Source: Siphonodentalium dalli
Taxonomy: Eukaryota > Mollusca > Scaphopoda > Gadilida > Siphonodentaliidae
Direction of reading: 5' to 3'
NCBI GenBank assembly: GCA_032622095.1
Contig: CP136066.1
Location: forward strand, 101,267,319-101,331,318
DNA length: 64,000 bases
This document shows, in pieces, positions 12,045-25,166 of this stretch; position 1 is the stretch's first letter, and each line of letters begins with the position of its first letter. Below the pieces are notes generated by a model. The model was not told the DNA's origin. It saw only the letters and a program-made list of their open reading frames with translations, and made no database searches. The position numbers and the translations under genes were made by a program.

Positions 12045-12257
12045 CAGTAATGCCCTAAGTAATCGACTTCTTAACCACAGCAGAATTATGGGTAACTTTT
12101 CAGGATTTATTCGGAAATATGGCTTGTTGCCATTCATCGGAAAGCTCTCGGGGAGAGCTTTCCAATGAATGGCAACAAGCCATATTTCCGACTAAATCCT
12201 GAAAAGTTACCCATAATTCTGCTGTGGTTAAGAAGTCGATTACTTAGGGCATTACTG
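12045..12257. mobile_element. FB1 foldback MITE
   Basis: Almost perfect 213-bp palindrome, ends CAGTAATGCCCTAAGTAATC and its complement, flanked by TA. Confidence 0.9.
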
Positions 12258-13914
12258 TATGCGAGCCCAGCAGGCATCATCCCCTTTCTCATGTCATCCA
12301 TGCATTGGTGTTGACCAATTACTGGGGATCATTATAATCAATATTCATAATTGTCACATTCATAGAAATGTATATACATGTATATATAGTTAATAGCGAG
12401 AAAGTGGTATGAACCAAATTAACCAAAATTTGCTTTTTTTCAAATAATTTTTGTTTGTTATTAGATACCTGAATTGTCCCGTAACACATAGTATATATCT
12501 GATACTCATGAAAATTTATTTAAAGGGGTACTGTATGCTAAATCCGGCCATTTATGGGACCATCTCCTTTAATACTCAATAGAATATATGCAACAAATAA
12601 ATGAATTTGTTCCATGGATTAGTTAAAAATGGACTCATGATCTCTATGACCGATGCAAAAAACATGGTAATTATAATATTAATGAGTTTATGACTCAGAC
12701 CAATTGGTGCCTATGATTTTGTCTGGTACCAACATTTGAGTTATTCACTGTCCTCTGGGGACCTCATTCTATAAATGACACTCAAACTAAACTCAGACTT
12801 GCGAAGAACAGGGAGGAACAGATTTAGTCATGTATCTCACATTTATGAGCACCAGGTCAATGTATTGGAGAATTTTCATGTTGAAGACTTCAATTTATAC
12901 ATGTATATTTAAATGACGTTATAACAGTGAAGTTTTTTTCATCTATTATATATTTTGGAACTTCTGTCTGTAGATATGTGTGTGTGTTATAGACTCGAAA
13001 ACTGCTTTACCGATCCGACTCAGATTTGGTATGTAGGCCTACTTTGATCCCGGGAATTTTATGGGTGGGTCCAATTTCATGTGCGTGTTTCTGGACCGAT
13101 CCAGAAGCTGGATATTTTGCCCAGACAGAGGCGATCACAAAGAAATACCTAAAAACCCAGACAAAGTCGGGGCACCTAAGCTAGTGTATATATAAAGATC
13201 ATTACCGTTTGTGTTTCTGTGTAATGTTGTCAAGATTTCCGTCTTTCGTGAATGAAAATTGACATCACCTGCTATCAGGAAAATTGAATCGACTGTGTCC
13301 TATTAAATTGAGAGTAGCTGTTTTATCGACTTTGACAACAGATTCAAGAATCGACATTTATACTCGATATAGATGGGTCAATATTCTTTGGAGTGTTCAT
13401 TACAAAGTGTGTGTGGATAGAGTGTGTGTGGATTGGTGTGATGACGTAGGTTATTAGTGGCGTGATTATTCCGATACAATTTCCTTGTACCTCATGCCTG
13501 ATAACAATACATTAATTTACACAAATCGGATAGATTACGTACATAATTAGCTTTTACAATAGATCTCTGGTACTCCTTATTATATGGACCATAAACCTAG
13601 CTACAGGTAAACTTATGATGGATCAATGCATGGTGGCCTTTATGTACTAGTAACTAAAGTTGTGTTCAGGGTTTCAGAGCCCCAGTTACAGCAGTTGAAA
13701 TTGGCATTTTCTCTAATTTAGTTTCTGAGTGTAGACATTGAACTGCATACCTGTCTTCAATGGGGACAAGAATCAGTCATGGCCATGTTTCTTTTGTTAT
13801 AATGAGACTGGATGTGACCTGCTCCTGTACCCACTTACCAACTTGAATAGAAATAGATAGAAAACTCAATATTAAAACAAGATGGCATCTTGTAGGTGGC
13901 AGCCATTCCAAATT
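12258..13914. other. No gene recognised; one FB2 scrap
   Basis: About 12747-12806 holds CCTCTGGGGACCTCATTC and AAACTCAGACTTGCG, a broken FB2 right end. The remainder is unassigned AT-rich DNA. Confidence 0.45.
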
Positions 13915-14235
13915 AATTTCGGGAGGACTATAGAAATCAGCACTGTGTGTACGTCCGTCCGTCCGATCCGGTTGTAACGCAGTAACTCGAACAAATATTA
14001 ACCAATTTCAATAATTTTTGGTTAGTGAGTTGGTTGCCACAATATCTCAAGACGAGTTCTAAAACCAGTTTCGTCCGTTTTCTTACCTAAGTTATGCCCT
14101 TTAGTTTGACGATTTCTTGTCATTTTTTTGTCATAAGCGCAATAACTCGAACAAATATTAACCAATTTCAATATCGCTGCCAATCTCAGAGTTATATAGC
14201 CACTTTGGAGTTAGCCATCTTGGAGTTAGCCACCA
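13915..14235. repeat. Dispersed repeat with GTCCGTCCGTCC
   Basis: Contains GTACGTCCGTCCGTCC and two copies of GTAACTCGAACAAATATTAACC or a close variant (about 13982 and 14132). Related in style to the repeats at 19950 and 49680. No coding function seen. Confidence 0.5.
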
Positions 14236-14369
14236 TTTCGGGGGACACTGTGGTCGGCGACCTTTTATTAACACTTGAGATTTTAAAAACTAAAATAATT
14301 TTCATAAAAATTGACCTGGAACTCTGAATACATCTTTAAATTCATCATAGAACAGTTAATTAACAGATA

Positions 14370-14542
14370 CAGTAATGCCCTAATTAATCGACTCGTTAAC
14401 CACAGCAGAATTATGGGTAACTTTTCAGGATTTAGCCGAGAGCTTTCCGATGAATGGCAACAAGCCATATTTCCGACTAAATCCTGAAAAGTTACCCATA
14501 ATTCTACTGTGGTTAACGAGTCGATTAATTGGGGCATTACTG
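14370..14542. mobile_element. FB1 foldback MITE, shortened centre
   Basis: Ends CAGTAATGCCCTAATTAATC and complement, TA flanks. The left arm lacks the ATATGGCTTGTTGCC segment that the right arm keeps. Confidence 0.87.
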
Positions 14543-14753
14543 TACCATCATGACTAATGGTGCAATTCTAAAAACAAGGGTAAAAACGGAGGCAATGAAG
14601 ATGAGACCAATTTGTTTTGGCACACATGAGAAGCAAGAGAATGATAATAAAGAATGCATGAGAATGATGATGAAGAGAGTGAGGAAACGATCCTGACAGG
14701 GTATATCCGGAGATATAATCGATTCATAACTCATGTGCAATTCCAATGTTTAT

Positions 14754-15008
14754 CCCTTTCTTTACTGGAGCTTCCTGAAATTTTGCGAAAACCCTGTGCC
14801 AATACATTGTCTTATATATGCGAGTCTCGCATATATATGCGAGTCTCGCATATATAAGAGAATGCATTGGCCTAACAATATTTACCTTGATCTTTTAAGC
14901 CAGTGGATTCTCATATATATGGGAGGCTCCCTATGGGAGAGAATATAAGAGAATGCAGTGACATAGGATCTTAAATGCTGCACCAGCGCAGCTCCCGTCA
15001 TGAAAGGG
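14754..15008. mobile_element. FB3 double-hairpin MITE with TTAT flanks
   Basis: CCCTTTCTTTACTGGAGC at left and GCTCCCGTCATGAAAGGG at right. Both sides are flanked by TTAT (14750-14753 and 15009-15012) instead of TTAA. Hairpin stems TATATATGCGAGTCTCGC and TATAAGAGAATGC are present. Confidence 0.82.
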
Positions 15009-15204
15009 TTATAGTCAGAAAGGGGATGTATACAGTATATCACGAAAATTATTAGTCTTATAGGAGAACATTTTTCCATTTTTTGGTTTAATATCATTAT
15101 AAAACAGCTGAGTATAAATGTACATGTGAATCCCTCCTTGAGCAAAATTTTTGGTTCTATTTGGGTGCCTTTATATTGTTCGATCGATAATAAAAATAAT
15201 ATCC

Positions 15205-15340
15205 ATAGACAAGTCTGAGTTTAGTGTGCCTGTCATTTGCGGAATGAGGTCCCCAGAGGGTGAATTTAGTGATGCTAGCCCAGCTATGCGGGATAACGTC
15301 ACGAAATTCACCCTCTGGGGCACACTAATCTCAGGCTTTC
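15205..15340. mobile_element. FB2 short form, single hairpin
   Basis: CAAGTCTGAGTTTAGTGTGC at left, one hairpin around GATGCTAGCCC, then GGGGCACACTAATCTCAGGC. The core and second hairpin are lost. Confidence 0.75.
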
Positions 15341-15828
15341 CATCCACATTACATAAAAGTTTCCTTTTAGGAGATGATTTTTCAAAGTTATGTACACGAT
15401 AACATTTATAATATTACACTATATAGCTGGCATAAACGACATAAATGTCGTTCCAACCATACAACCATGTAAATGTGGTTCTATATATATATACCCCCCA
15501 AAGTGTTAAGACAGCACCCTATTTATCAGTCTCCTACATCAATGCCATAAGCGAATAGTAGCTAATGAAAATATGATTATAACAGATAGGGCATCTTTCT
15601 GGAGAAAATCGAAAACAGAAATATTTTATCAAGTTTATGTGAACATTTGTATCTCATATCTATCTTAGAAATACACATCTAGACACTAAATAGAATCAGG
15701 CAATGTTAGCAGTTGCTACCCTAATGAGTTATTTTGACAATAATGGCATTGAGTGTGTAGATCCAGGGGATAGAGCATGTATTCTGGTGATATGACTTAT
15801 ACTATTACCACTGATGGGCGGACATCTA
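15341..15828. other. No recognised feature
   Basis: AT-rich sequence up to the left breakpoint of the large tandem duplication. Confidence 0.5.
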
Positions 15829-15891
15829 CACAGGAAAGCTTTCTATTCACCCATTACCATACAAATCCAGATATATGTAAATGCAAGCCTG

Positions 15892-16353
15892 AGTTTAGCA
15901 GGCTGTCATTTGCAGAATGAGGCCCTCAGAGGGTGACTTTGGTGATGCTATCCCGCACAGTGGGCTAGCATCACCAAATTCACCCTCTGGAGACCTCATT
16001 CTGCATGGCTTCATATGCTATGGGAGACATAGACTCAGATTGAAGTTCCCAAATGGTGAATATTGTGATGTACACCCATTGGGAATCTCGATTATGCAAT
16101 GTGTCGTCTGCCAATTTTGGGATATAGAGAAACTAAACTAAAAAAGAAATAGAATCTATGTGAAGAAGGTTCTATAGAAATTTGATAATAAAGAAACTTT
16201 CCAGAGAAACTGAGGCCTATAAAGCAGAATGAGGTCCCCAGAGGGTGAATATAGATATGCTAGCCTGCTATGTGGGATAGTGTCACTAATTCACCCTCTG
16301 GGGACCTCATTCTGCAAATGACAGGCAACTAAACTCAGGCTTGTGTAATCTAG
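15892..16353. mobile_element. FB2 element, complete (copy 1)
   Basis: Ends CAAGCCTGAGTTTAG and CTAAACTCAGGCTTG. Two hairpins (15910-16005 and 16218-16325) flank a core holding ATTCTATTTC-type and GCAATGTGTCGTCTGCC segments. The flanks TGTAAATG and TGTAATCT are a weak 8-bp match. Confidence 0.82.
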
Positions 16354-16559
16354 TTAGTTACTAGTTTATTTTATTTGCAAAGGATTGGTTCAGACCCATT
16401 AGTGCTTAAATGTGAATAATAGCTATATACTGTAGCAATAAATAATTTCGGAGGTAGTATGCCTAGGAAATTAATAATGGTATGAAGAAACATATTTGGA
16501 CAAAAAGTACTGTACACTGTACTTGGAAAAACATCTAAATGAAAGTGTCAATGACACTG

Positions 16560-17679
16560 TAGCTCAACTTGGAAAGGGAATAATTTCATGTGTTAAAGTC
16601 AATGGAGTGATTAGGAATGTGGAAAGTTGAAAGGCCTAGTTATGCAAAGAGTAAAATCTAAGATGGCCGCTGGCAGCCATGATTTTTTGCCGAATGACCC
16701 CAAAAAGACTCGTTCCCATTTACATGTCATTATTAACATCCAGTAAAAATTTCATGATGATCTGACAAAAGATACGACCTGTAGCCTGTGTCAAAGGATT
16801 TTATGATGATCAGACGAGCAGTATGACCTGTAGCCCACACCAATGGATTGAATTTTGAAATCCAAAATGGCCGCTGGTGGCCATGTTTTTTGTTGAATGA
16901 CCCCAAAATAACTCGTTCCCATCTACATGACAATGTCAACATTCATGACAAATTTCATAAAGATCGGACCAAAGGTACGACCTGTAGCCCCGCGCCAAAG
17001 GATTTAGTCATACAAAGAGTAAAATCCAAGATGGCTGATGGCGGCCAGGTTATTTGCCCGAATGACCCCAAAACGACTCGTTCCCATCTACATGTCATTG
17101 TTAACATCCATGACAAATTTCATGAAGATCTGACCAAAGCTACGACCTGTAGGCCGTGCCAAAGGATTTAGTCATGCATAGAGTAAAATCCAAGATGGCT
17201 GCTGGCGGCCATGTTTTTTGGCCGAACGACCCCAAAATGACTCGTTCCCATCTACATGTCAATTTTAACATCCATGACAAATTTCATGATGATCAGACAA
17301 GCAGTATGACCTGTAGCCCGCGTCAATGGATTGAATTTTGAAATCCAAAATGGCCACTGGTGGCCATGTTTTTTGGCCGAATGACCCCAAAACGACTTGT
17401 TTCCATCTACATGTCATTGTTAACATCCATGACAAATTTCATGAAGATCTGAACAAAGCTACGACCTGTAGCCCGCGCCAAAGGATTTAGTCATGCAAAG
17501 AGTAAAATCCAAGATGGCTGCTGGCGGCCATGTTTTTTGGCCGAACGACCCCAAAATGACTCGTTCCCATCTACATGTCAATATTAACATCCATGACGGG
17601 AAATAAATTGTTGACAGACACACGGACGTCGGACGCCAATCCATGGCAATAGCTGAAACTTACAAAGTAAGTTGAGCTA
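16560..17679. mobile_element. TIR element with internal AAGATGGC minisatellite (copy 1)
   Basis: Inverted ends TAGCTCAACTT and AAGTTGAGCTA. Inside, six degenerate units of about 165 bp begin near 16659, 16860, 17028, 17192, 17346 and 17509. Each has AAGATGGC(T/C)GC or AAAATGGCC, GGCCATGTTTT, GAATGACCCC, ACTCGTTCCCATCTACATG and ACGACCTGTAG. Right part: CACACGGACGTCGGACGCC. No transposase. The open frames here are only the repeat read through. Confidence 0.75.
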
Positions 17680-17774
17680 ATAATCATAGCACATTGTTTG
17701 TGCACAATCCCCTTTCCCCCCACATGGTGGGGGGTGCATGCAGAGGCCCTACCCCTTGCCCTCGACTGATACCT

Positions 17775-19924
17775 GTAGTCTGGTCGTTGAAGCATTGGAC
17801 CTAGAACAAATTGTTTACAAGCTGTTTTTTGTGTCATATTGTCGGGCAGAATGTAGGGAACAACATATCCAAAATCCGCTAAAATCCGCTTTGTCTGTTG
17901 TTATCGGAAAATACTGAATTCTGCGGCAGGTGCTCCAATTAATGCCAAATTCGTAATAAATTGAAATATACACAAACATTGCTTAGTCGTAAACCATATA
18001 TGTTGAATATTTTTCCCAAAATGGCCACCAAAATGGACAAAATCGAATGAAATTTACATTTAGTGCAAAATTGAATAGCTAGTCCTATACGAGTGAACAA
18101 ACGCTCGAATATTGCGAGGAAGAATGACTACAAGTATAAGAGAAACTTTTGATTAGAGATGTACGAATTCTTTCTGATGTATCTCACGAGAGAGCAAGCG
18201 AAATCAGGGTCTTGTGGAACGGTTAAATCTGGACTTTTGGGCGTCCAGAAACGGAAAAATGCCGCAGTTTGATCTGTACCGCTAATCTTGAATCGTGTGA
18301 TATATGTGTAATTAAACAGCTAAACGGGATTTAGTAGGGATGTATTGACTATGCGGCCTTTCTCTAGAAGCAGAAATATATGTATTCAGAGCAGTCTCAC
18401 GAATGAGACCGATCACCATTTATTTTAATATCTACGGTATAAAACCTTAACAAATTAATTGCTATAAAACGGTATGAATTATGTTCATATTGTACTGGGG
18501 AGAATGCGTAGATTCACTTGTACGTGTCTCAAAATAGTAGTTATAGTTGCCTCAGATTAAGCAATAAAACTTGAATATTTCGCTTTTATTACAAGAATGC
18601 GTGATGGTGTACCATGAACTAAATTTATTAAATCACAAATGAGTACCATAGACTGTCTTCAATAAATTCAAAACTTGACCAAAATTGCCTACATAATTTG
18701 TGACAGAGACTGTGTTTATACCTGGAAATTATATTTGGTTGAATTCACCAAGGCCACATCTACGCGAAACTTACTACGTTGTCTTCAACCGCATCACCGC
18801 GTTTACCCATTTTCCATAATGTTACACATGTCTGTTGCACACAGAACCACAACTAACAATATTGGGTGAATGTTCAACGTTGGAATAACATCTTAAACGA
18901 TGATCACCTGATATTTAGCACGATTACGTAGGTGGTAATGGTAATATATAAACAAAAATATACTGAAAACTAACAGTGTGCATTGCGCTGTAGCTTATTC
19001 TAGTTGTAAAGTGGCCACTGAAGTTATTTTAACAAAATTGCCTACTAAGAAACCGGTTTGGTAGCAGAATGAAAATTAGTCTTACATACAATGCACTATG
19101 TACAGTCTCTTTGACCTGGTGAGATTCGGTGCTAATCCATTGAAGATATGAGTGTTTCTTTACAGTATAATAACCATTGCGACATACGTGTATCGTTTAT
19201 TATCACCAGGAGTGTTGACAATTCCGGAAATATAACTAGTATTTATACCTCTAGAGTATGCACTTAAATTTCGGCGTTGCATTCAATATTTAATCACCAT
19301 GCCGAATGAAACTACCATGCACTGTGAGACGAAACATTAGTTCGTGTGTTGCATGCACGAGCTATTTTTGTTTTGCCCAACAGTTGGATGTTGGATAAGC
19401 AGAACACCCAAACGTTAAAGACGTAAATCATTGGGGGGGGTTGACTTGCTGTGCATTGACCGATGATCCTTCAGATTGATCTGTATTAATGATGTGTGTA
19501 CCTTTAAAGATATTGAACAACCGACTTGTATATTGTCAATACGTATTTCACTCTTATGTGGTTACCCAATATGTTGCTTTCTACGTGGTATGGTTTGGAG
19601 TTGCGGCCATTGACAGCCATTTCATGGCCACGATTGTATAATTTTTTTATCCGTGTCACTATACTCGCTCCCCGCATTCTAATTTAACACAAACTGATAT
19701 AACGGCATAATTCTGATGCCACTATATATCGTATACTGACTTTGATGTAGTATAGACAACCATGTGGGACGCCATCGTGGATAACAAAGTTTCCCCAACG
19801 CAGATTTTTGCAGATTTTGGATATGTTGTTCCTGATGCTTTTCCGCGTCGAATGACACTGAAAACAGCTTGTAAACAATTTGTTCTAGGTTCACCTCAAA
19901 ATCGAGTCTCAACGACCAGACTAC
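17775..19924. mobile_element. 2.15-kb element with diverged long inverted ends (copy 1)
   Basis: The left segment GTAGTCTGGTCGTTGA, then CTAGAACAAATTGTTTACAAG, GCTGTTTT and GAACAACATATCCAAAATC, is found in reverse order and complement at 19786-19924. Arms are about 115 bp and imperfect. The 1.9-kb interior is relatively CpG-containing, and I recognise no protein in it. No target-site duplication identified. Confidence 0.6.
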
Positions 19925-19945
19925 TGTACAAATGCATAATTATAT

Positions 19946-20310
19946 AGGAATCAGCTTGTCAGTCCGTTCGTCTTTCGTGGCATCCAGCTCTCCATTCCCA
20001 CATTTTTCCATCAATTTCGTTTAAGCTTGGCACAGATTTTTGTTCCATGGGAACCTGTGCACCTGCAATTATGAGGTTTGTGTGACTTTTTATTGTGGAG
20101 TTATCCTCCTTTTTCGACTTAGAAATTTTTTCTCAAGATGCAGCAAGAATTAGATGCATAATTTTGTCTGAGCTTTTATTACTACATTTTTCAGTCAATT
20201 TTTTAAAACTTGGCACAGATATTGCATTGGAACACATGCAAAGCAATTATGAGGTTCTTCCGACTTTTTTTTTTGAGTTATCCCCATCTTTGTGGGGATG
20301 GTTTCTGTGA
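19946..20310. repeat. GTCCGTTCGTC dispersed repeat (copy 1)
   Basis: Starts ATAGGAATCAGCTTGTCAGTCC and contains CAATTTCGTTTAAGCTTGGC, ATTATGAGGTTTGTGTGAC and GAGTTATCC twice. Same family as 49645-50240 and 51586-52020. Confidence 0.75.
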
Positions 20311-20747
20311 TGATCTCTTTTACTGTAGATTTTCATATGAAAATTGTTGTAAATTATCTCAACTTTAATATATGTACTTCAAAGTGTTAAGGTTAATGTC
20401 TCCACAGTTTTGACATCTGAAATATACATAGGGTGCATATGTTGACACTGAAAGCTACATGGTGTCAGACTGGAAACTAACATGGACTGTCTGCCCAGAA
20501 ATGAAATTAATGTTCATTCACTGAAAGTCTGCATGCAGGTATTTGGTGCAGGTGCCTATATCAATGGAGAAAATACAATAAAATATGGGGGGAAGGGTAA
20601 TGGGGGCACAACTTGTTTTTAGTGCCTTTTCTGTGTTGATGATCAGTTCCTCTGCCAAAAACAATGCTGTTTTTGGATGTTCTGCACAGGAAAGCTTTCT
20701 ATTCACCCATTACCATACAAATCCAGATATATGTAAATGCAAGCCTG

Positions 20748-21209
20748 AGTTTAGCAGGCTGTCATTTGCAGAATGAGGCCCTCAGAGGGTGACTTTGGTG
20801 ATGCTATCCCGCACAGTGGGCTAGCATCACCAAATTCACCCTCTGGAGACCTCATTCTGCATGGCTTCATATGCTATGGGAGACATAGACTCAGATTGAA
20901 GTTCCCAAATGGTGAATATTGTGATGTACACCCATTGGGAATCTCGATTATGCAATGTGTCGTCTGCCAATTTTGGGATATAGAGAAACTAAACTAAAAA
21001 AGAAATAGAATCTATGTGAAGAAGGTTCTATAGAAATTTGATAATAAAGAAACTTTCCAGAGAAACTGAGGCCTATAAAGCAGAATGAGGTCCCCAGAGG
21101 GTGAATATAGATATGCTAGCCTGCTATGTGGGATAGTGTCACTAATTCACCCTCTGGGGACCTCATTCTGCAAATGACAGGCAACTAAACTCAGGCTTGT
21201 GTAATCTAG
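20748..21209. mobile_element. FB2 element, complete (copy 2)
   Basis: Exact counterpart of 15892-16353 in the second tandem unit. Confidence 0.82.
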
Positions 21210-21415
21210 TTAGTTACTAGTTTATTTTATTTGCAAAGGATTGGTTCAGACCCATTAGTGCTTAAATGTGAATAATAGCTATATACTGTAGCAATAAATA
21301 ATTTCGGAGGTAGTATGCCTAGGAAATTAATAATGGTATGAAGAAACATATTTGGACAAAAAGTACTGTACACTGTACTTGGAAAAACATCTAAATGAAA
21401 GTGTCAATGACACTG

Positions 21416-22535
21416 TAGCTCAACTTGGAAAGGGAATAATTTCATGTGTTAAAGTCAATGGAGTGATTAGGAATGTGGAAAGTTGAAAGGCCTAGTTATG
21501 CAAAGAGTAAAATCTAAGATGGCCGCTGGCAGCCATGATTTTTTGCCGAATGACCCCAAAAAGACTCGTTCCCATTTACATGTCATTATTAACATCCAGT
21601 AAAAATTTCATGATGATCTGACAAAAGATACGACCTGTAGCCTGTGTCAAAGGATTTTATGATGATCAGACGAGCAGTATGACCTGTAGCCCACACCAAT
21701 GGATTGAATTTTGAAATCCAAAATGGCCGCTGGTGGCCATGTTTTTTGTTGAATGACCCCAAAATAACTCGTTCCCATCTACATGACAATGTCAACATTC
21801 ATGACAAATTTCATAAAGATCGGACCAAAGGTACGACCTGTAGCCCCGCGCCAAAGGATTTAGTCATACAAAGAGTAAAATCCAAGATGGCTGATGGCGG
21901 CCAGGTTATTTGCCCGAATGACCCCAAAACGACTCGTTCCCATCTACATGTCATTGTTAACATCCATGACAAATTTCATGAAGATCTGACCAAAGCTACG
22001 ACCTGTAGGCCGTGCCAAAGGATTTAGTCATGCATAGAGTAAAATCCAAGATGGCTGCTGGCGGCCATGTTTTTTGGCCGAACGACCCCAAAATGACTCG
22101 TTCCCATCTACATGTCAATTTTAACATCCATGACAAATTTCATGATGATCAGACAAGCAGTATGACCTGTAGCCCGCGTCAATGGATTGAATTTTGAAAT
22201 CCAAAATGGCCACTGGTGGCCATGTTTTTTGGCCGAATGACCCCAAAACGACTTGTTTCCATCTACATGTCATTGTTAACATCCATGACAAATTTCATGA
22301 AGATCTGAACAAAGCTACGACCTGTAGCCCGCGCCAAAGGATTTAGTCATGCAAAGAGTAAAATCCAAGATGGCTGCTGGCGGCCATGTTTTTTGGCCGA
22401 ACGACCCCAAAATGACTCGTTCCCATCTACATGTCAATATTAACATCCATGACGGGAAATAAATTGTTGACAGACACACGGACGTCGGACGCCAATCCAT
22501 GGCAATAGCTGAAACTTACAAAGTAAGTTGAGCTA
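21416..22535. mobile_element. TIR element with internal AAGATGGC minisatellite (copy 2)
   Basis: Same element as 16560-17679, carried in the second unit of the tandem duplication. Confidence 0.75.
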
Positions 22536-22630
22536 ATAATCATAGCACATTGTTTGTGCACAATCCCCTTTCCCCCCACATGGTGGGGGGTGCATGCAGA
22601 GGCCCTACCCCTTGCCCTCGACTGATACCT

Positions 22631-24780
22631 GTAGTCTGGTCGTTGAAGCATTGGACCTAGAACAAATTGTTTACAAGCTGTTTTTTGTGTCATATTGTCG
22701 GGCAGAATGTAGGGAACAACATATCCAAAATCCGCTAAAATCCGCTTTGTCTGTTGTTATCGGAAAATACTGAATTCTGCGGCAGGTGCTCCAATTAATG
22801 CCAAATTCGTAATAAATTGAAATATACACAAACATTGCTTAGTCGTAAACCATATATGTTGAATATTTTTCCCAAAATGGCCACCAAAATGGACAAAATC
22901 GAATGAAATTTACATTTAGTGCAAAATTGAATAGCTAGTCCTATACGAGTGAACAAACGCTCGAATATTGCGAGGAAGAATGACTACAAGTATAAGAGAA
23001 ACTTTTGATTAGAGATGTACGAATTCTTTCTGATGTATCTCACGAGAGAGCAAGCGAAATCAGGGTCTTGTGGAACGGTTAAATCTGGACTTTTGGGCGT
23101 CCAGAAACGGAAAAATGCCGCAGTTTGATCTGTACCGCTAATCTTGAATCGTGTGATATATGTGTAATTAAACAGCTAAACGGGATTTAGTAGGGATGTA
23201 TTGACTATGCGGCCTTTCTCTAGAAGCAGAAATATATGTATTCAGAGCAGTCTCACGAATGAGACCGATCACCATTTATTTTAATATCTACGGTATAAAA
23301 CCTTAACAAATTAATTGCTATAAAACGGTATGAATTATGTTCATATTGTACTGGGGAGAATGCGTAGATTCACTTGTACGTGTCTCAAAATAGTAGTTAT
23401 AGTTGCCTCAGATTAAGCAATAAAACTTGAATATTTCGCTTTTATTACAAGAATGCGTGATGGTGTACCATGAACTAAATTTATTAAATCACAAATGAGT
23501 ACCATAGACTGTCTTCAATAAATTCAAAACTTGACCAAAATTGCCTACATAATTTGTGACAGAGACTGTGTTTATACCTGGAAATTATATTTGGTTGAAT
23601 TCACCAAGGCCACATCTACGCGAAACTTACTACGTTGTCTTCAACCGCATCACCGCGTTTACCCATTTTCCATAATGTTACACATGTCTGTTGCACACAG
23701 AACCACAACTAACAATATTGGGTGAATGTTCAACGTTGGAATAACATCTTAAACGATGATCACCTGATATTTAGCACGATTACGTAGGTGGTAATGGTAA
23801 TATATAAACAAAAATATACTGAAAACTAACAGTGTGCATTGCGCTGTAGCTTATTCTAGTTGTAAAGTGGCCACTGAAGTTATTTTAACAAAATTGCCTA
23901 CTAAGAAACCGGTTTGGTAGCAGAATGAAAATTAGTCTTACATACAATGCACTATGTACAGTCTCTTTGACCTGGTGAGATTCGGTGCTAATCCATTGAA
24001 GATATGAGTGTTTCTTTACAGTATAATAACCATTGCGACATACGTGTATCGTTTATTATCACCAGGAGTGTTGACAATTCCGGAAATATAACTAGTATTT
24101 ATACCTCTAGAGTATGCACTTAAATTTCGGCGTTGCATTCAATATTTAATCACCATGCCGAATGAAACTACCATGCACTGTGAGACGAAACATTAGTTCG
24201 TGTGTTGCATGCACGAGCTATTTTTGTTTTGCCCAACAGTTGGATGTTGGATAAGCAGAACACCCAAACGTTAAAGACGTAAATCATTGGGGGGGGGTTG
24301 ACTTGCTGTGCATTGACCGATGATCCTTCAGATTGATCTGTATTAATGATGTGTGTACCTTTAAAGATATTGAACAACCGACTTGTATATTGTCAATACG
24401 TATTTCACTCTTATGTGGTTACCCAATATGTTGCTTTCTACGTGGTATGGTTTGGAGTTGCGGCCATTGACAGCCATTTCATGGCCACGATTGTATAATT
24501 TTTTTATCCGTGTCACTATACTCGCTCCCGCATTCTAATTTAACACAAACTGATATAACGGCATAATTCTGATGCCACTATATATCGTATACTGACTTTG
24601 ATGTAGTATAGACAACCATGTGGGACGCCATCGTGGATAACAAAGTTTCCCCAACGCAGATTTTTGCAGATTTTGGATATGTTGTTCCTGATGCTTTTCC
24701 GCGTCGAATGACACTGAAAACAGCTTGTAAACAATTTGTTCTAGGTTCACCTCAAAATCGAGTCTCAACGACCAGACTAC
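22631..24780. mobile_element. 2.15-kb element with diverged long inverted ends (copy 2)
   Basis: Second-copy counterpart of 17775-19924. One extra G in the run at 24289 changes one spurious open frame but nothing else. Confidence 0.6.
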
Positions 24781-24801
24781 TGTACAAATGCATAATTATA
24801 T

Positions 24802-25166
24802 AGGAATCAGCTTGTCAGTCCGTTCGTCTTTCGTGGCATCCAGCTCTCCATTCCCACATTTTTCCATCAATTTCGTTTAAGCTTGGCACAGATTTTTGTT
24901 CCATGGGAACCTGTGCACCTGCAATTATGAGGTTTGTGTGACTTTTTATTGTGGAGTTATCCTCCTTTTTCGACTTAGAAATTTTTTCTCAAGATGCAGC
25001 AAGAATTAGATGCATAATTTTGTCTGAGCTTTTATTACTACATTTTTCAGTCAATTTTTTAAAACTTGGCACAGATATTGCATTGGAACACATGCAAAGC
25101 AATTATGAGGTTCTTCCGACTTTTTTTTTTGAGTTATCCCCATCTTTGTGGGGATGGTTTCTGTGA
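24802..25166. repeat. GTCCGTTCGTC dispersed repeat (copy 2)
   Basis: Counterpart of 19946-20310 in the second tandem unit. Confidence 0.75.

Larger units (their letters stand above)
15829..20684. repeat. Tandem segmental duplication, copy 1 (4,856 bp)
   Basis: Starts CACAGGAAAGCTTTC and is followed directly by a second copy at 20685. The copies look identical except for one G-run length (8 against 9 G, 19433 against 24289) and one C-run length (4 against 3 C, near 19672). Contents: FB2 (about 15892-16353), a minisatellite-bearing TIR element (16560-17679), a long-TIR element (17775-19924) and a GTCCGTTCGTC repeat (19946-20310). Confidence 0.93.

Noticed and set aside
16848..17341. Open frames of 107 and 61 codons with repeated KSKMA and THSHLH-like words
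   Set aside because: They are the AAGATGGC minisatellite read through; repeated peptides follow the DNA repeat and there is no domain or start context.
19762..19947. 61-codon frame starting MWDAIVDNKVSP
   Set aside because: It starts and ends within the inverted end of a repeat element, and I know no family that fits.
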